Below are positions 16,923 through 24,798 of a stretch of DNA of 64,000 nucleotides, piece after piece. Within the stretch, counting starts at the first letter, position 1; each line of letters starts with the position of its first letter. This DNA comes from PNAI01 sp035574295 (GTDB lineage: Bacteria; Pseudomonadota; Alphaproteobacteria; Rhizobiales; Xanthobacteraceae), in contig DATLYX010000106.1 of NCBI GenBank assembly GCA_035574295.1, positions 1 through 64,000 of the forward strand, read 5' to 3'. The translations under genes and the position numbers were made by a program. The notes below the pieces were generated by a model. It was not told where the DNA came from. It saw only the letters and a program-made list of their open reading frames with translations, and searched no databases.

Positions 16923-18061
16923 CCGCAACGTCCGCCTTTTCGTTTCGGCTGTTGGCGACCGACGGCGGCGCACGCCTGGGGGAAATAACTACCCCGCACG
17001 GTGTGGTGCACACGCCGGCCTTCATGCCCGTCGGCACACAGGCCGCAATCAAAGGTGTGCCTCCCGACGAGGTGCAGCGCACCGGCGCGGAAATCGTGCT
17101 CGCCAACACCTATCACCTGATGCTGCGCCCGGGTGCGGAGCGCATCGCGCAGCTCGGCGGACTGCACAAATTTATGAACTGGCCTGGCCCCATTCTCACC
17201 GACTCAGGCGGCTTTCAGGTCATGTCGCTGTCTGCGCTGCGCAAAGTGGACGAGAACGGCGTTGTCTTCCGCTCTCACGTCGACGGGGCAATGGTCACGC
17301 TTTCGCCCGAGCGCGCCATCGAAATTCAAATCATGCTCGGCGCCGATATCGCTATGCAGCTCGACGAATGCATCGCGCTTCCCAAGCCGCGCGACGAGCT
17401 CGAACGCGCCATGCGGCTGTCGCTGCGCTGGGCGGAACGTTGCAAGCGCGCCTTCGCGGCCGCGTCGCCGGGTCGCGCGCTTTTCGGCATCGCCCAGGGT
17501 GGCGACGACAACGCTTTGCGCGCGCAAAGCGCCCGTGCGCTCGTTGACATCGGCTTCGACGGTTATGCGGTCGGCGGGCTGGCTGTAGGGGAGCCGCAGG
17601 CGGTGATGCTCAGGATCGTCGAGGAGATTGCTCCGATGTTGCCCGCCGACCGCCCGCGCTATCTCATGGGCGTCGGCACGCCCGAGGATGTGCTGGAGGC
17701 GGTGGCCCGCGGCATGGACATGTTCGATTGCGTGCTGCCCACGCGCAACGGTCGGCACGGCGCGGTGTTCACCCGGTTCGGCCCGATCAATCTGAAGAAT
17801 GCGCGCCATGCCGCCGACCCGCGCCCGCTCGACGGGGAAAATCGATATGCGCCCGCTCGCAACTATTCCCGCGCCTACCTGCATCATCTGGTGCGCGCGA
17901 ACGAACTGCTCGGCGCCATGCTGCTGTCGGCCATCAATCTGTCGTATTATCAGGATCTGATGACCGGCATCCGGGCTGCGATCGAGGAGGGGCGGTTCGC
18001 GGATTTCTGCGCCAAGACTCGGGAAGGGTGGGCCAAGGGCGACCTTCCGGCACTGAGTTGA
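16919..18061 (+). CDS. tgt: tRNA-guanine transglycosylase lacking zinc cysteines
   Basis: Exchanges guanine-34 for preQ1 in GUN-anticodon tRNAs, the step before QueA. The 380-residue protein has the expected core: PAFMPVGTQAAIKG, NTYHLMLRPG, LTDSGGFQVMSL (catalytic Asp), GIAQGG, GYAVGGLAVGE and MFDCVLPTRNGRHG (nucleophile Asp). The zinc site, normally CxCxxC plus a histidine, is altered: between PRPLDG and NYSRAYLHHL the three cysteines are replaced by Asn, Tyr and Ala, while the distal His survives. Some alphaproteobacterial Tgts have a reduced site, so function may be retained. ATGA overlap with queA. Confidence 0.95.
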   Translation: MTATSAFSFRLLATDGGARLGEITTPHGVVHTPAFMPVGTQAAIKGVPPDEVQRTGAEIVLANTYHLMLRPGAERIAQLGGLHKFMNWPGPILTDSGGFQVMSLSALRKVDENGVVFRSHVDGAMVTLSPERAIEIQIMLGADIAMQLDECIALPKPRDELERAMRLSLRWAERCKRAFAAASPGRALFGIAQGGDDNALRAQSARALVDIGFDGYAVGGLAVGEPQAVMLRIVEEIAPMLPADRPRYLMGVGTPEDVLEAVARGMDMFDCVLPTRNGRHGAVFTRFGPINLKNARHAADPRPLDGENRYAPARNYSRAYLHHLVRANELLGAMLLSAINLSYYQDLMTGIRAAIEEGRFADFCAKTREGWAKGDLPALS

Positions 18062-18170
18062 GAAGGGCGTATAGGGCCCTCGACGGCCGCCATCCTCCGA
18101 CGCAAAATAGCACGCATGACGACCGGGGGTGCCCGGCGAGCAGCCCCTGGGGGAGGGAGGCGCCCGCACC

Positions 18171-18638
18171 ATGGCCATCAATCTGAGGGTCAACGGCCAG
18201 ATTCGCCGCACCAACGCCAAACCGGAGACGCCACTGCTTTATGTTTTGCGCAACGACTTCGCGCTCACCGGCGCGAAGTTCGGCTGCGGCACTTCGGATT
18301 GTGGTGCGTGCACGGTCCTGCTTGATGGCGAGGCTGTGCGCGCGTGCGCGGTTACGGTGGGCGAAATCGGCAACGCTGAAATCACCACCGTCGAGGGTCT
18401 TGGGACGCCCGACAAGCTGCACCCGTTGCAACAAGCCTTCATCGATCTGCAGGCTGCGCAGTGCGGCTATTGCACCAGCGGCATGATCATGGCCGCGCGA
18501 AACCTGCTGCGCCACACGCCGCGCCCCACGGAGAAGGATGTACGCGAGGCGCTCGCCGGCAATCTCTGCCGCTGCGGCGTGCATAATCGCGTGGTGCGCG
18601 CGATCCTGCGTGCGGTCGAATTGTCGGGGAGGTCGTGA
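18171..18638 (+). CDS. [2Fe-2S] subunit of a molybdenum hydroxylase (IorA-like)
   Basis: Small electron-transfer subunit of a xanthine-dehydrogenase-family enzyme, most like the alpha subunit of isoquinoline 1-oxidoreductase. The 155 residues hold both iron-sulfur clusters: a ferredoxin-type one at Cys39, Cys44, Cys47 and Cys59 (KFGCGTSDCGAC) and a helical one at Cys98, Cys101, Cys133 and Cys135 (QCGYCTSGM, NLCRCG). The ATG at 18171 follows gggagggagg. It overlaps the start region of the large subunit. No FAD subunit is present, consistent with the two-subunit Ior type that hands electrons to an external acceptor. Confidence 0.9.
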   Translation: MAINLRVNGQIRRTNAKPETPLLYVLRNDFALTGAKFGCGTSDCGACTVLLDGEAVRACAVTVGEIGNAEITTVEGLGTPDKLHPLQQAFIDLQAAQCGYCTSGMIMAARNLLRHTPRPTEKDVREALAGNLCRCGVHNRVVRAILRAVELSGRS

Positions 18639-18640
18639 AC

Positions 18641-20839
18641 ATGCGCGCTCCGATGCTCACCCGCCGCCGCTTCTCGAAGGGTCTCGGCGGGCTCGTGCTC
18701 ACATTTTCGCTCGCGCCGTCGAGCTTGCGTGCACAAGGCGCGCTCCTTCCGGGCGGCCTCAACAACAACCGCACGCTCGACGCCTGGATCCGCATTGGAT
18801 TGAACGGCTATGCCACGGTCTTTACCGGCAAAGTCGAGTTGGGTCAGGGCATCCTCACCGCGCTGGCGCAGATTGCCGCCGAGGAGCTCGACCTGCCGCT
18901 CGCGCGTGTGCGCATGGTCTCCGGCGATACCGCTCAGACGCCGAACGAAGGATTTACGGCGGGTAGTCTTTCCGTCGAGACCAGCGGTGCCGCGATCCGC
19001 CAGGCCGCGGCCGAGGTGCGGGCGATCCTCATCGAGCTTGCCGCCAAACGCCTGAACGCCGAGCCGAGGACGCTGACCGTCCGCGACGGCGTTGTCACTG
19101 CTCCCGACGGACAGACGCTCACCTATGGCGCGCTCGTGGCGGGCGTCAACCTCCGGCGCGAGGCGAGCGGCCATGTGTCGCCGAAATCTCAGGCTCACTA
19201 CCAGATTGTCGGCCGATCAGCGCCGCGGCGCGATCTGCCAGCCAAAGTGACGGGCGCGGCCGCATTCGTGCACGACATGCGGCTGCCTGGCATGTTGCAT
19301 GGCCGGGTGATCCGACCGCCGCGTTACGGCTCGACACTGGAGAGCATCGACGAAGCAGCCGCAAAATCCATTCCCGGCGTGGTTGCGGTCGTGCGCGATG
19401 GTTCGTTCCTCGGCGTTGTCGCCGAGCGCGAGGAGACGGCTGTCGCCGCGCGCGATGCCTTAAGCAGAACCGCAAGGTGGAAACTCGGTCCTCGGCTGCC
19501 GGACCCCGGCGGCATCTTCGAGCATCTGAAGTCGTTGTCCAGCATCGATGAAGTCATCGGCGTGAAAGAATCTCCGGTTCTCGCCGGCGGCCGCATGTTT
19601 AGGGCCACCTACACGAAGCCCTACACGGCCCACGCGTCGATTGGCCCCTCTTGCGCGTTGGCCGAGTTTCGCGATGGCCGGTTGACCGTGTGGACACATT
19701 CACAAGGCGTGTTCGCATTACGCCAGGAGCTCGCCAAAGCCCTGCGCATGCCGATGACCGCGATCCGCTGCATCCATGCCGAAGGCGCCGGCTGCTTCGG
19801 CCACAACGGCGCCGACGACGCAGCCCTCGATGCCGCCTTGCTTGCCCGCGCGCTGCCTGGCCGGCCGGTACGGCTGCAATGGATGCGCGACGACGAATTC
19901 GCCTGGGAGCCCTATGGCCCGGCGGTGGTCATGCAGTTGCAGGCCGCGCTCGACCCCGAAGGCCGCATCTACAATTGGCAATACGAATTGTGGAGCAACA
20001 CCCACTCCACGCGGCCGCAGTCCACTGCGGGCAACAGCCTGCTCGGCGCCTGGTACATGTCCGAGCCGCAGAACTTAGCTCCGCCGCAGCTTGCAGGCGG
20101 GGGCGTGCGCAACGCAATCCCGCTCTATGATTTTGCCAACCAGCGCATCTTGCATCACTTTATTCCCGAAATGCCGATCCGCGTTTCGGCGCTGCGCACG
20201 CTCGGCGCCTATGCAAACGTGTTCGCCATCGAGTCGTTCATGGACGAGCTTTCCTACGCCATCGGCGCCGACCCCATCGCGTTTCGTCTGGCGCACTTGA
20301 AGGATCCGCGGGCGCGCGCCGTGATCGAGAGCGTCGCCGCTCTTGCGCGATGGCGGCCCGGCCAGCGCGGAGACGGAATCAACGGCCGCGGCCTCGGCTT
20401 TGCCCGCTACAAGAATTCGCAGACCTACGTCGCCGTGGTGGCGCGCATCGAGGTTGACCGGCCGAGCGGCCTGTTGCGCATTCCCGAAATGTGGGCGGCC
20501 GTTGACGCCGGCCTCATCATCAATCCTGACGGACTCGTCAATCAGATCGAGGGCGGGATCGTCCAATCCGCAAGCTGGACGCTTTACGAGGAGGTCCGCT
20601 TCGACCAGGAGGGAATCCGATCGCGCGACTGGCTGAGCTATCCGGTCATGCCCATGACTGAGGTGCCCAAAATCACCGTTGAATTGATCAACCGCCCCCA
20701 CGAGCAGCCGCTCGGGGCGGGCGAGGCTTCGCTCGGCCCTGCGGCCGCCGCGATCGCCAATGCCTTCGCCCATGCGACCGGCCGCCGCATCCGTTCGCTG
20801 CCCATGACCGCCGAGCGGGTCAAGACTGCATTGGGCTAA
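18641..20839 (+). CDS. Molybdopterin-binding large subunit of molybdenum hydroxylase (IorB-like)
   Basis: Catalytic subunit that hydroxylates an aromatic aldehyde or N-heterocycle. The 732-residue protein begins with a twin-arginine signal (TRRRFSKGLGG), so the folded complex should be exported with its small partner. Seen: VFTGKVELGQGILTALAQI, DLPAKVTGAAAFVHDM, the Mo-cofactor loops and GAGEAS with a probable catalytic Glu695. The ATG at 18641 has ggggagg eight bases upstream; a GTG at 18635 overlapping the previous stop is possible. The substrate is not predictable; isoquinoline-like or aldehyde substrates fit the family. Confidence 0.9.
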   Translation: MRAPMLTRRRFSKGLGGLVLTFSLAPSSLRAQGALLPGGLNNNRTLDAWIRIGLNGYATVFTGKVELGQGILTALAQIAAEELDLPLARVRMVSGDTAQTPNEGFTAGSLSVETSGAAIRQAAAEVRAILIELAAKRLNAEPRTLTVRDGVVTAPDGQTLTYGALVAGVNLRREASGHVSPKSQAHYQIVGRSAPRRDLPAKVTGAAAFVHDMRLPGMLHGRVIRPPRYGSTLESIDEAAAKSIPGVVAVVRDGSFLGVVAEREETAVAARDALSRTARWKLGPRLPDPGGIFEHLKSLSSIDEVIGVKESPVLAGGRMFRATYTKPYTAHASIGPSCALAEFRDGRLTVWTHSQGVFALRQELAKALRMPMTAIRCIHAEGAGCFGHNGADDAALDAALLARALPGRPVRLQWMRDDEFAWEPYGPAVVMQLQAALDPEGRIYNWQYELWSNTHSTRPQSTAGNSLLGAWYMSEPQNLAPPQLAGGGVRNAIPLYDFANQRILHHFIPEMPIRVSALRTLGAYANVFAIESFMDELSYAIGADPIAFRLAHLKDPRARAVIESVAALARWRPGQRGDGINGRGLGFARYKNSQTYVAVVARIEVDRPSGLLRIPEMWAAVDAGLIINPDGLVNQIEGGIVQSASWTLYEEVRFDQEGIRSRDWLSYPVMPMTEVPKITVELINRPHEQPLGAGEASLGPAAAAIANAFAHATGRRIRSLPMTAERVKTALG

Positions 20840-21003
20840 ACTCGGGTCCTTTCAGCGCAGAGCGGACATGCGCTCCGGCCAGGGGTTGGACGCAGGCAGG
20901 CGGCTTATTCTTGCCGCCCCGACCGCCAGCGGGCCGTTCGCATCTGCTCGACAGGTCCGGGCGCGCGCGGTACATCAGCGTAAAACAAGGAGACATCAAA
21001 CAG

Positions 21004-21999
21004 ATGAAGAAGAATATTGCAGAACGGCTGAAGGCAATTTGTCTTGTGCTGGTGGCAGCACCGTTGATTGCCTCGCTTGCCTCTGCTGAGGCGCGGGCGC
21101 AAGCCTATCCGAGCAAACCGGTCCGCATTATCGTGCCGTTCGGGCCGGGCGGCGTGGCGGACGTGACCACGCGTCTTGTGGCCGACAAGCTCGGCGACAA
21201 ATTGGGCCAGCGATTTGTGGTCGAGAACGTACCGGGCGCTGGCGGCATCGCCGCAGCTCGCGCCGCCACCTCCGGCGGCAACGACGGATATACATTGACG
21301 TTGTTGACGAACGGCACCGCAATCAGCGTGCCGCTGTTCAAGAAACTGCCTTTCGATCCGCTGAAGGATTTCACTCCCATATCGAGCATCGGCTATTTCG
21401 ATACGCTGTTCGTGGTGAATGCCGATGCACAATACAAGACGCTGCAGGACTTCATCAAAACCGCCAAGGACAATCCCGGCAAACTGAACGTGGGCACCAT
21501 CAATCCCGGCAGCACGCAGCACCTGACCTCCGAGCTGTTCAAATCCTCCGCCGGCTTGAATTTTGTCAACGTCACCTTTCGCACCTCGGGCGAGGCCGTG
21601 CTGGCGCTGCTGCGCAACGACATCCAGTTGATGATCGATTTCTATGCCGCTCTCAGGCCCGCCCTCAGCGACAAGAAGATTCGCCCCCTTGCCTGGAGCG
21701 GCCCGACACCGTCGCCGGCGCTTCCGGACATCCCCACTGTGGCGCAGAGCGGGGTGCCCGGATTCGACGTAGTGTCGTGGAATGCGCTCTATGCGCCGGC
21801 CGGAACGCCACCGGCTGTCATCAGCACGCTCAACGGCGCACTGCGGGCGGTATTGGCGGACCCGGAGCTCAAGAAGCGGGCGCTGGAGATGGGCATCGAC
21901 ACGCGTCCCAGTTCGCCGGCAGAAATCGACGCGCGCATGCGCGCCGATATCCAGAAATGGGGACAGCTGATCGAACGTGCCGGAATCCCCCGGCAGTGA
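21004..21999 (+). CDS. TctC/Bug-family periplasmic binding protein
   Basis: High-affinity receptor of the tripartite tricarboxylate transporter type; binds a carboxylate in the periplasm. The 331-residue chain has a signal peptide (AICLVLVAAPLIASLASAEARAQ is the hydrophobic core region) and family landmarks YPSKPVRIIVPFGPGG, VVENVPGAGG, LPFDPLKDFTPIS and LPDIPTVAQSGVPGF. No TctA or TctB membrane genes are nearby, as is usual for orphan Bug proteins. The ATG at 21004 has aaggag eleven bases upstream. It may bring in substrate for the adjacent molybdenum hydroxylase (inference). Confidence 0.9.
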   Translation: MKKNIAERLKAICLVLVAAPLIASLASAEARAQAYPSKPVRIIVPFGPGGVADVTTRLVADKLGDKLGQRFVVENVPGAGGIAAARAATSGGNDGYTLTLLTNGTAISVPLFKKLPFDPLKDFTPISSIGYFDTLFVVNADAQYKTLQDFIKTAKDNPGKLNVGTINPGSTQHLTSELFKSSAGLNFVNVTFRTSGEAVLALLRNDIQLMIDFYAALRPALSDKKIRPLAWSGPTPSPALPDIPTVAQSGVPGFDVVSWNALYAPAGTPPAVISTLNGALRAVLADPELKKRALEMGIDTRPSSPAEIDARMRADIQKWGQLIERAGIPRQ

Positions 22000-22054
22000 C
22001 CTCCGGCGTCGGCCACGCGCAGCGAGGGCCGTGGATCGCGGTCCTCGACCTCGC

Positions 22055-22492
22055 TTATTGGCGCACCTGGCCGCGGATTTCGCCTGCGGGGTGAGCCGCA
22101 GTGTGCAGGTTAATGTACCATCGGCCGGCGAGCAGGTCGGCCGCCTGAGCCGGCGAAAGGATCGTCGATCCTTCGAAAGCAGGCGGCAGAGCGCCCGCCG
22201 ATATCAGGAGCGCGATACCCGCATTGCGGCCCTCTAGGGCAGGTCCATGGAAATGGGCCGCTGTGACCGGCCCCGTAAGCCCGGAGTAGCTGCCTTTCCA
22301 CGACAGCTTTCGTCCCGCGGGGTCATAGGTCAACGTAAGGCTGCCCGTTCCCGTGCTCTTGTTGGGCGGGACCTGGTTGCTGCCTCTTAACTCCGCCCTA
22401 AGCTCAATGGTCTGGGCCGCAGCGAGCGGACCGGCCATGAGGTGAGCAGCCACGATCAAGCTGGCAAGAAGCCCTCGCAATGCCATCGGCAT
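22055..22492 (-). CDS. Secreted CHRD-domain protein
   Basis: A 145-residue exported protein. A signal peptide (LRGLLASLIVAAHLMAGPLAAAQ) is followed by a single CHRD domain, a beta-rich domain first seen in chordin: LRGSNQVPPN, GTGSLTLTYDP, AAHFHGPA, LLAGRWYINLHT and HPAGEIRGQV. The His and Glu residues of these blocks are conserved in bacterial CHRD proteins, whose role is unknown. The ATG at 22492 follows aagagga by eight bases. Confidence 0.88.
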   Translation of the reverse strand: MPMALRGLLASLIVAAHLMAGPLAAAQTIELRAELRGSNQVPPNKSTGTGSLTLTYDPAGRKLSWKGSYSGLTGPVTAAHFHGPALEGRNAGIALLISAGALPPAFEGSTILSPAQAADLLAGRWYINLHTAAHPAGEIRGQVRQ

Positions 22493-22582
22493 TCGCGAAT
22501 CCTCTTTTCGGTAAAGAGCATGTGCCGAACACCAAAGATCAAGCTTTAATTCCAGGCTGCTCCCCTCTCTAGACCCCGCGCC

Positions 22583-22810
22583 TCATTGCCGCGCCGGGCG
22601 GGATGCGCTCGGCCGCAGTGCCGGCATTTCCACCGAAGTGCGGAATGCATGCCCGCAACCTTCGCAGACCCAAGTATGGCGGATTCGACCCTCTCCGGCG
22701 AACGCTGCCTCCTGGGGCAGGAACGGCTCATCGCCGCATTGGGGGCACTTCGGCGGCTCAAATCGACGGACTACGGACTCGGCTCGGAACATCACGTCAT
22801 GCACGATCAT
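22583..22810 (-). CDS. Small zinc-ribbon protein
   Basis: A 75-residue cytoplasmic protein with two CxxC knuckles (PKCPQCGDEP and WVCEGCGHAF) 30 residues apart, a typical zinc ribbon that could bind nucleic acid or protein. The ATG at 22810 has a strong gaggagg upstream; the frame continues further upstream without a better start. No further homology is recognised. Confidence 0.7.
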   Translation of the reverse strand: MIVHDVMFRAESVVRRFEPPKCPQCGDEPFLPQEAAFAGEGRIRHTWVCEGCGHAFRTSVEMPALRPSASRPARQ

Positions 22811-23175
22811 GACGATCCTCCTCTGCGTTGTCGTGCCTCCCCTTCGCGTCCGTCCCCATGCATCCTCACTGGTCGTGTCAGAACGTAACAGGAGCTTCAT
22901 GGCGATCGAGCGACCAATTCGTGAATCTTCTGCGAAATTTTCGCGGACAATACGATGCATCACGCCGTCAAGTATACTTTTGGACAACGTAACGTTCCCG
23001 CTTGGCGGCAAAGGTTAACGTCGCAGGCCGATGAGCAAGCGTTGTGCGTCGGTTTTGTGATACGCGGAACACACTCGCCGCGATTCACGCGCGCCTTTTC
23101 ATGGAATGCTTGTGCCGCGGATCGAGGCCATGCGATATACGGCGCAAAGCGTCGCGTCGGAAGGACTTCGTCGTA
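22811..23175. other. Gene-poor intergenic region
   Basis: A 365-base stretch between the divergent zinc-ribbon gene and the small membrane-protein gene. It must hold both promoters, but none stands out. One short frame on the plus strand (22899-23018, 39 codons from MAIERP) follows ggag by four bases; it has no recognisable features and is not called as a gene. No tRNA or clear hairpin was found. Confidence 0.5.
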
Positions 23176-23340
23176 ATGAGTATTGGTACGGTGGTGATTC
23201 TCGCCGTTTTTTCGGCGTTATGGATTCATGGCCTGATCGGCCAATTGCACTCGGAAGTTTCCATCATCCGTTACCTGTTGTTTTCGCTGGGGCTTGTGGC
23301 CTTCGGCGCGTACCGCTTTACGCGCCGCAAGAAGGACTGA
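23176..23340 (+). CDS. Small two-helix membrane protein
   Basis: A 54-residue protein of unknown function with two hydrophobic helices (TVVILAVFSALWIHGLIG and YLLFSLGLVAFGAYRF) and a basic tail (TRRKKD). The ATG at 23176 follows aagga by ten bases. The charge pattern suggests both ends face the cytoplasm. It precedes the convergent tRNA-Lys gene. Confidence 0.6.
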   Translation: MSIGTVVILAVFSALWIHGLIGQLHSEVSIIRYLLFSLGLVAFGAYRFTRRKKD

Positions 23341-23427
23341 CCGAATCCCCGCAGCGCATGTGCGACACCGCGCGGCGTGCGTTTTGCCGTCCTGCCGAAG
23401 CACTCTAAAGCCGAGAAATGCGTCCTT

Positions 23428-23502
23428 TGGTGAGCCCGGCTGGGATCGAACCAGCGACCTACTGATTAAAAGTCAGTTGCTCTACCGCTGAGCTACGGGC
23501 CC
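23428..23502 (-). tRNA. tRNA-Lys (anticodon UUU)
   Basis: The reverse strand folds as a complete tRNA: acceptor GGGCCCG with CGGGCTC, D-stem GCTC/GAGC with a short loop, anticodon stem ACTGA/TCAGT around loop CTTTTAA (anticodon TTT, lysine), and T-arm GCTGG-TTCGATC-CCAGC. The CCA end is encoded. Length is 75 bases with CCA. Confidence 0.95.
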
Positions 23503-23609
23503 TATGCGGGCGTGTGTAGGGATGCCCTGTTGCCCGGTCAATAGGGCACGGCGCCATCGCTGTCACAACCAGCGTTCCGCATATATAGTGCTGTTTTCAG
23601 GAGCCAACG

Positions 23610-24776
23610 ATGCCGATCATCAACCGCATCGCCGACCTGCACCCGGAAATTACCGCTTGGCGGCGTGATATTCATGCCCATCCCGAGCTGTTGTTCGACG
23701 TGCACCGCACCGCCGGCTTCGTGGCCGAGAAGCTCAAAAGCTTCGGCTGCGACGAGGTGATCCAAGGCCTTGGCAAGACCGGCGTGGTCGGCGTGATCCG
23801 CGGCCGCAAGGGCCCGAGCACCCGCACCATCGGGCTGCGGGCCGACATGGACGCCCTGCCGATCGAGGAGGCCAACGACCTTCCCTACAAGTCGACCGTT
23901 CCCGGCAAGATGCACGCCTGCGGCCATGACGGCCACACCGCCATGCTGCTCGGAGCCGCCAAATATCTCGCCGAGACCCGCAACTTCGCCGGCACCGCGA
24001 TCGTCATCTTCCAGCCGGCGGAGGAGGGCGGCGGCGGCGCGCGCGAAATGGTCAAGGACGGCCTGATGGAACGCTTCGCCATCGAAGAGGTCTATGGCAT
24101 GCACAATTATCCCGGCCTTCCCGTCGGCAAATTCGCCCTGCGTGCCGGGCCGTTGATGGCGGCCGCCGACCGCATCCAGATCGAGATCGAAGGGGTGGGC
24201 GGCCACGCCGCGCGGCCGCATTTTGCCGTCGACACCATTCTCGTCGGTGCGCAGATGATCAACCAGATGCAGTCGATCGTCTCGCGCAATGTCGATCCGC
24301 TGGAGTCCGCGGTGATCTCCATCACCATGTTTCAGGCCGGCAACACCGACAATGTCATCCCGCAGACCGCGCTGTTGCGCGGCACTGCGCGCAGCCTCAT
24401 TCCCGAGGTTCAAGACCTCTTGGAAAAGCGATTGTACGAAGTCGTGGAGGGCACCGCACGGTTGCACGGTGCCAAGGCCAAGCTCACCTACCGCCGCGAC
24501 TATCCCGTCACCAGCAACCACGAGCGGCAGGCCGCCTTTGCCGCGCAGGTGGCGGCCGAGATCGTCGGCAAAGAGCATGTGGATGACAAAGTTGCACCGG
24601 TCATGGGCGCCGAAGATTTCTCTTTCATGCTCAACGCCCGGCCCGGCGCCTTCATCTTCGTGGGCAACGGCGACAGCGCCGGACTGCATCACCCGCGTTA
24701 CAACTTCAATGACGAGGTGATCCCCATTGGGACATCATACTGGGTGAAGCTGGTGGAGACGGCGCTGCGCGCTTAA
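23610..24776 (+). CDS. M20-family amidohydrolase (hippurate hydrolase-like)
   Basis: Zinc-type peptidase/deacylase that removes N-acyl groups from amino acids, or a related conjugate. The 388-residue protein has the metal-binding MHACGHDGHTAMLLGAA (Cys104, His106), the PAEEGGGGAREM glutamates (138-139), GVGGHAARPH and the MGAEDFSFML metal ligand. These are typical of the HipO/IAA-amino-acid hydrolase subfamily. Which acyl amino acid is hydrolysed cannot be read from sequence; hydrolysis of auxin conjugates is possible but speculative. caggag precedes the ATG. Confidence 0.92.
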   Translation: MPIINRIADLHPEITAWRRDIHAHPELLFDVHRTAGFVAEKLKSFGCDEVIQGLGKTGVVGVIRGRKGPSTRTIGLRADMDALPIEEANDLPYKSTVPGKMHACGHDGHTAMLLGAAKYLAETRNFAGTAIVIFQPAEEGGGGAREMVKDGLMERFAIEEVYGMHNYPGLPVGKFALRAGPLMAAADRIQIEIEGVGGHAARPHFAVDTILVGAQMINQMQSIVSRNVDPLESAVISITMFQAGNTDNVIPQTALLRGTARSLIPEVQDLLEKRLYEVVEGTARLHGAKAKLTYRRDYPVTSNHERQAAFAAQVAAEIVGKEHVDDKVAPVMGAEDFSFMLNARPGAFIFVGNGDSAGLHHPRYNFNDEVIPIGTSYWVKLVETALRA

Positions 24777-24798
24777 GCCGCCTGCCGATCCGTGCATC

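Noticed and set aside
16919..18061. Tgt as a pseudogene
   Set aside because: Apart from the zinc cysteines, length, catalytic residues and coupling to queA are intact.
22899..23018. 39-codon frame starting MAIERP with a nearby ggag
   Set aside because: Spacing is short and the product has no features; noted only in the intergenic entry.
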